Positions 60,159 through 64,000 of a stretch of DNA of 64,000 bases are shown here, one piece after another (within the stretch, counting starts at the first letter, position 1; each line of letters opens with the position of its first letter). Below the pieces are notes generated by a model that had not been told where the DNA came from, did not search any database, and saw nothing but the letters and a program-made list of their open reading frames with translations. The stretch comes from Pseudomonas fluorescens (GTDB lineage Bacteria; Pseudomonadota; Gammaproteobacteria; Pseudomonadales; Pseudomonadaceae), in contig NZ_CABVIY010000009.1 of NCBI RefSeq assembly GCF_902498195.1, positions 266,977 to 330,976 on the forward strand. Reading direction: 5' to 3'. A program made the translations under genes and the position numbers.

Positions 60159-61175
60159 ATGAAAGTTTTCTACGATAAAGACTGCGACCTGTCGATCATC
60201 CAGGGCAAGAAAGTTGCCATCATCGGTTACGGTTCCCAGGGCCACGCTCAAGCGTGCAACCTGAAAGACTCCGGCGTAGACGTTACCGTTGGCCTGCGTA
60301 AAGGTTCGGCCACTGTCGCCAAGGCCGAAGCTCACGGCCTGAAAGTGACTGACGTTGCTTCCGCTGTTGCTGCTGCCGACCTGGTCATGATCCTGACCCC
60401 GGACGAGTTCCAGTCCTCCCTGTACAAGAACGAAATCGAGCCGAACATCAAGAAAGGCGCCACCCTGGCCTTCTCCCACGGCTTCGCGATCCACTACAAC
60501 CAGGTTGTACCGCGCGCCGACCTCGACGTGATCATGATCGCGCCAAAGGCTCCAGGCCACACCGTACGTTCCGAGTTCGTGAAAGGCGGCGGTATCCCTG
60601 ACCTGATCGCGATCTACCAGGACGCTTCCGGCAACGCCAAAAACGTTGCGCTGTCCTACGCTGCTGGCGTGGGTGGCGGTCGTACCGGCATCATCGAAAC
60701 CACCTTCAAGGACGAGACTGAAACCGACCTGTTCGGCGAACAAGCCGTTCTGTGCGGCGGTACCGTCGAGCTGGTGAAAGCCGGTTTCGAAACCCTGGTT
60801 GAAGCTGGTTACGCGCCAGAAATGGCCTACTTCGAATGCCTGCACGAACTGAAGCTGATCGTTGACCTCATGTACGAAGGCGGTATCGCCAACATGAACT
60901 ACTCGATCTCCAACAACGCCGAATACGGCGAGTACGTGACCGGCCCGGAAGTGATCAACGCCGAGTCCCGTCAGGCCATGCGCAACGCCCTGAAACGTAT
61001 TCAGGACGGCGAATACGCCAAGATGTTCATCAGCGAAGGCGCTACCGGCTATCCTTCGATGACCGCCAAGCGTCGTAACAACGCCGCTCACGGTATCGAA
61101 GTCATCGGTGAGCAACTGCGCTCCATGATGCCGTGGATCGGTGCCAACAAGATCGTCGACAAAGCCAAAAACTAA
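60159..61175 (+). CDS. ilvC: Ketol-acid reductoisomerase IlvC
   Basis: 338 residues, class I length. NADPH-binding GYGSQGHAQACNLKDSG with the basic patch GLRKGS, and catalytic segments APKAPGHTVR, DETETDLFGEQAVLCGG and EMAYFECLHELKLIVDLM. It converts acetolactate to dihydroxyisovalerate. Preceded by a 48-base gap after ilvH and followed by a strong terminator. Codon use is visibly more biased than in its neighbours, as expected for a highly expressed gene. Confidence 0.97.
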   Translation: MKVFYDKDCDLSIIQGKKVAIIGYGSQGHAQACNLKDSGVDVTVGLRKGSATVAKAEAHGLKVTDVASAVAAADLVMILTPDEFQSSLYKNEIEPNIKKGATLAFSHGFAIHYNQVVPRADLDVIMIAPKAPGHTVRSEFVKGGGIPDLIAIYQDASGNAKNVALSYAAGVGGGRTGIIETTFKDETETDLFGEQAVLCGGTVELVKAGFETLVEAGYAPEMAYFECLHELKLIVDLMYEGGIANMNYSISNNAEYGEYVTGPEVINAESRQAMRNALKRIQDGEYAKMFISEGATGYPSMTAKRRNNAAHGIEVIGEQLRSMMPWIGANKIVDKAKN

Positions 61176-61191
61176 GTCTGACCCTTGTACG

Positions 61192-61218
61192 AAAAACGCG
61201 GCCCAGGCCGCGTTTTTT
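61192..61218 (+). terminator. Terminator of ilvIHC
   Basis: AAAACGCGGCC / GGCCGCGTTTT hairpin with a very short loop and six T, 17 bases past ilvC. Confidence 0.9.
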
Positions 61219-61320
61219 CGTTTGGATGGCTGGTTCTGGTATAAAGCTGCATCGTTTGCGAGGCGAACCGGCGTCGCAGGCATTTGTCGAAACTTTCCAC
61301 CCCGTTGCAAGGTATTGTCC

Positions 61321-62178
61321 ATGAGCGAACGTCCCGAAGAGCCAAACAAGGCCTCTGACGCCGAAAGCCTGCTGCCCATCGATGAACATGTCGAAGAAGG
61401 GCATGACGCTGAAGGCCGTAAAGTCCGGCATCGTGGTATCTATCTTCTGCCGAATCTGTTCACCACTGCGAACCTGTTCGCAGGGTTTTATTCCATCATC
61501 AACTCGATGAGTGCCCAGAGCGCCTTGAGTGCGGGTGACTCTCTGGGGGCCAGCAAGTATTTTGCGTTCGCCGCCATCGCGATTTTCGTCGCCATGGTGC
61601 TCGACGGCCTTGATGGTCGTGTGGCGCGCATGACCAATACCCAGAGCGCCTTCGGTGCCGAGTACGACTCGTTATCGGACATGGTCGCTTTCGGCGTAGC
61701 GCCGGCATTGCTGGCGTTTGGCTGGGCCCTGGGTGACATGGGCAAGGTCGGCTGGATGGTCGCCTTCATATATGTCGCGGGCGCGGCGTTGCGCCTGGCG
61801 CGCTTCAATACCCAGGTCGGCACGGCCGACAAGCGTTACTTCATTGGTCTTGCCAGCCCGGCCGCCGCGGGTGTGGTAGCGGGGATTGTCTGGGCGTTCA
61901 GTGATTACGGCATTCAGGGCTCCAAGATGTCTTTCCTGGTGGCGCTGATGGTCGCAGCCGCCGGTATGCTGATGGTCAGCAATATCAAGTACAACAGCTT
62001 CAAGGAGCTGGACCTGAAGGGGCGCGTGCCTTTCGTGGCGATTCTCGCCGTGGTGCTGGTGTTTGCGGTGGTGTTCAGCGATCCGCCGCGCATCCTGCTG
62101 CTGGTTTTCCTCGCCTATGCAGCGTCCGGTCCGGTGCAATATCTGTTACACCTTCGTCGACGCAAAAGCGCCGAGTGA
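61321..62178 (+). CDS. pssA: CDP-diacylglycerol-serine phosphatidyltransferase PssA
   Basis: 285 residues. CDP-alcohol phosphotransferase signature DGLDGRVARMTNTQ...GAEYDSLSD (DGxxAR...G...D...D), with about seven membrane helices. It makes phosphatidylserine, precursor of phosphatidylethanolamine. An acidic N-terminal tail (about 1-35) is unusual in length. The start is MSERPEEPNK; the frame upstream runs through the ilvC terminator. Confidence 0.93.
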   Translation: MSERPEEPNKASDAESLLPIDEHVEEGHDAEGRKVRHRGIYLLPNLFTTANLFAGFYSIINSMSAQSALSAGDSLGASKYFAFAAIAIFVAMVLDGLDGRVARMTNTQSAFGAEYDSLSDMVAFGVAPALLAFGWALGDMGKVGWMVAFIYVAGAALRLARFNTQVGTADKRYFIGLASPAAAGVVAGIVWAFSDYGIQGSKMSFLVALMVAAAGMLMVSNIKYNSFKELDLKGRVPFVAILAVVLVFAVVFSDPPRILLLVFLAYAASGPVQYLLHLRRRKSAE

Positions 62179-62241
62179 TGTAATTTCCCTCATACTCCGC
62201 AGTCTGTTGGTGCATCTGTTCTCCAATGCTGCGGAGTAGCC

Positions 62242-63255
62242 ATGCTGATCAAAGTCCCCAAAGTATCCGACTGCCATGAATCGGATGTCACGCCTGAATC
62301 CATCTATCTTTCTCGACGTCATGTATTGGGTGCAGCCGCTGCCGGTATCGCCGTGAGCGCGATGCCGCGGTGGGCCAGTGCCGATGAGACTGCGCGTTAT
62401 GCGGATGTAGAGCCTGGGAAGGCGCCTTCCTGGTTTAGTGAGAAACTTCCCTCGACCCGGTGGGGAGCGGTTAACGTCAAGGATGAGGCGATAACCCCTT
62501 TCAAGGATGCAACCCACTACAACAACTTCTATGAGTTCGGCACTGACAAGGGCGATCCCGCTGCCAATACCGGTGCGTTGAAGACTGAGCCATGGACAGT
62601 GGTGGTGGATGGCGAAGTGGGCAAGCCAGGGCGCTATGCGCTGGAGGACTTCATGAAGCCTTATCAACTGGAGGAGCGCATCTACCGCCTTCGTTGTGTC
62701 GAGGCCTGGTCAATGGTTATTCCATGGCTGGGTTTTCCTCTTTCGGCTTTGCTTCAGCAGGTGGAGCCAACCTCCAGCGCCAAATTCATTCGCTTCGAAA
62801 CCCTGCAGGATCCAAAGAGCATGCCCGGGCAGCGTTCCGGTTTCGCGCTGATCGACTGGCCTTATATAGAAGGGCTGCGATTGGACGAGGCAATGAATCC
62901 GTTGGCGATTCTGGCGGTCGGGATGTACGGCCGCGAGTTGCCGAATCAGAACGGTGCGCCATTGCGATTAGTGGCGCCGTGGAAATACGGCTTCAAGAGC
63001 ATCAAGTCCATCGTGCGCATCAGCCTGGTGAGTGAGCAGCCAAAAACGACCTGGCAAAGCATCGCCTCGGACGAGTATGGCTTCTATGCCAATGTGAACC
63101 CGACTGTTGATCATCCACGCTGGACCCAAGCCCGTGAACGTCGTCTGCCGAGTGGTCTCTTCAAGCCGAATGTGCGTGACACGCAAATGTTCAATGGCTA
63201 CGCGGATGAAGTGGCTTCTCTATATGCAGGGCTCGATCTGCGGAAGAACTACTGA
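62242..63255 (+). CDS. msrP: Methionine sulfoxide reductase catalytic subunit MsrP (YedY)
   Basis: 337 residues. Tat signal with SRRHVLGAAAAGIA, then a sulfite-oxidase-type molybdopterin fold; C152 in RLRCVEAWSMV is the molybdenum ligand. It repairs oxidised methionines in periplasmic proteins with electrons from MsrQ. Its stop overlaps the msrQ start by one base. Confidence 0.95.
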   Translation: MLIKVPKVSDCHESDVTPESIYLSRRHVLGAAAAGIAVSAMPRWASADETARYADVEPGKAPSWFSEKLPSTRWGAVNVKDEAITPFKDATHYNNFYEFGTDKGDPAANTGALKTEPWTVVVDGEVGKPGRYALEDFMKPYQLEERIYRLRCVEAWSMVIPWLGFPLSALLQQVEPTSSAKFIRFETLQDPKSMPGQRSGFALIDWPYIEGLRLDEAMNPLAILAVGMYGRELPNQNGAPLRLVAPWKYGFKSIKSIVRISLVSEQPKTTWQSIASDEYGFYANVNPTVDHPRWTQARERRLPSGLFKPNVRDTQMFNGYADEVASLYAGLDLRKNY

Positions 63256-63875
63256 TGCGGTATCCGCTTTGGCGTATGGGGGTGTTCTTCGCCGCGTTGG
63301 TGTGGCCACTGCTTTGGTTGTACCAGGCCTGGCAAGACGCACTTGGTCCTGATCCGGGTAAGGTGCTGGTTGACCGGTTGGGATTGGGCACGCTTGTTCT
63401 GTTGCTCATTACATTAAGCATGACGCCGTTGCAGAAGCTCACTGGCTGGGCAGGCTGGATTGCTGTCCGGCGGCAGATTGGGCTGTGGTGTTTCGCCTAT
63501 ATCGTCCTGCACTTGAGCGCCTACCTGGCATTCATCCTTGGCTTTGATTGGTCGCAGTTGGGCGTCGAGTTGCGCAAGCGTCCATACATAATTGTCGGGA
63601 TGTTGGGCTTTGTGTGTTTGTTGGCGTTGGCAGTGACATCCAATCGATACAGTCAGCGGCGATTAGGCGGGCGCTGGAAGAAGCTGCATCGTCTTGCTTA
63701 TGTAATTCTCGGGCTCGGATTGCTGCATATGCTCTGGATTGTGCGTGCCGATCTGAAGGAGTGGTCGGTCTACGCCTTAATAGGAGGGGTGTTATTACTG
63801 TTACGACTACCGCCAGTAGCCCGCCGAATTCCGCGTTTAATGGCTAAAAAGACACCTTCAGCGAAAAAGGCGTAA
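63255..63875 (+). CDS. msrQ: Heme-binding membrane subunit MsrQ (YedZ)
   Basis: 206 residues, six membrane helices. Histidines in YIVLHLSAYLAF, KKLHRLAYV and GLLHMLWI fit heme ligation in the ferric reductase-like fold. It passes electrons from the quinone pool or flavin reductase to MsrP. Coupled to msrP. Confidence 0.94.
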   Translation: MRYPLWRMGVFFAALVWPLLWLYQAWQDALGPDPGKVLVDRLGLGTLVLLLITLSMTPLQKLTGWAGWIAVRRQIGLWCFAYIVLHLSAYLAFILGFDWSQLGVELRKRPYIIVGMLGFVCLLALAVTSNRYSQRRLGGRWKKLHRLAYVILGLGLLHMLWIVRADLKEWSVYALIGGVLLLLRLPPVARRIPRLMAKKTPSAKKA

Positions 63876-63882
63876 TTAGAGG

Positions 63883-63917
63883 TTGACGGCAGATTTCAGA
63901 TGTCTATAATTCGCCCC
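63883..63917 (+). promoter_or_regulatory. Strong stable-RNA-type promoter, probably for an rRNA operon beyond the window
   Basis: TTGACG (63883-63888), a 16-base spacer and a perfect TATAAT (63905-63910) followed by the GC-rich TCGCCCC. No coding frame follows to base 64000. In P. aeruginosa PAO1, as I recall, an rRNA operon lies next to msrPQ, so this may be a 16S rRNA promoter. The transcript itself is cut by the window edge. Confidence 0.6.
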
Positions 63918-64000
63918 ACTTCCGGCGCAGTCGAAACGGAAAACTCCTTGGTAAACAATGAGTTACGTAGGTTTCGACAGCAAGTTGCTTCAGGTCATCG

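Overview
The window is core chromosome of a Pseudomonas of the P. fluorescens type. Evidence: high-GC coding; gene blocks in the order I recall from P. aeruginosa PAO1 (thiO-pilR-pilS, bamD/rluD-pgeF-clpB, yacG-coaE-pilDCB/pilA, dksA-gluQ-cbrXAB-crcZ-pcnB-folK-panBC-panD-pgi-acs, mrcB-lpoP, ilvIHC-pssA-msrPQ); the Pseudomonas-specific small RNAs CrcZ and PrrF; and about ten REPIN-like palindromes of the GAGCGGGCTTGCTCGCGAA and TGTAGGAGCTGCCGCAG types common in fluorescent pseudomonads. No prophage, insertion sequence, CRISPR array or integrated island is visible.

Layout. 1-9.3 kb: end of thiO, the PilSR two-component system, the bamD / rluD-pgeF divergent pair and heat-shock clpB. 9.6-10.1 kb: four tRNA genes (Asn, Pro, Lys, Pro). 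10.2-20 kb: a chemoreceptor, ndh, small conserved genes, a putative benzoate uptake block (benK-benE-benF) and a solitary CbiM-like permease. 20-25.3 kb: yacG-coaE-pilD-pilC-pilB facing pilA, which has a sigma-54 promoter. 25.5-31.6 kb: a BON protein, a DUF2845 protein, a very large DUF748 protein, a methyltransferase and an MpaB-type oxygenase. 31.6-47.1 kb: a long minus-strand metabolic and regulatory run (acsA, pgi, panD, panC, panB, folK, pcnB, crcZ, cbrB, cbrA, cbrX, gluQ, dksA). 47.4-53.5 kb: an aminotransferase, sfsA, a Rieske protein, a heme-type binding protein, the PrrF small RNA, and TfoX-C, pentapeptide-repeat and phosphotransferase/ATPase proteins. 53.6-64 kb: mrcB-lpoP-yqcC, ilvI-ilvH-ilvC, pssA, msrP-msrQ, and a strong promoter at the right edge that probably drives an rRNA operon beyond the window.

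Connections. The clearest theme is carbon catabolite control. CbrAB and its sigma-54-dependent target crcZ sit together, and A-rich Hfq/Crc-type motifs (AAnAAnAA) lie at the ribosome binding sites of benK, benF, acsA and the chemoreceptor gene, so the regulator and several candidate targets share this window. A second theme is sigma-54 control of pili: pilS/pilR at the left end and a -24/-12 promoter before pilA about 23 kb away. A third is iron: PrrF with a Fur box lies beside a heme-type binding protein gene.

I found no convincing undescribed multi-gene system. The items most worth checking are the Crc/Hfq motif set, the duplicated tRNA-Pro placed right behind a terminator, the REPIN inner core, and several solitary parts of usually multi-component systems.
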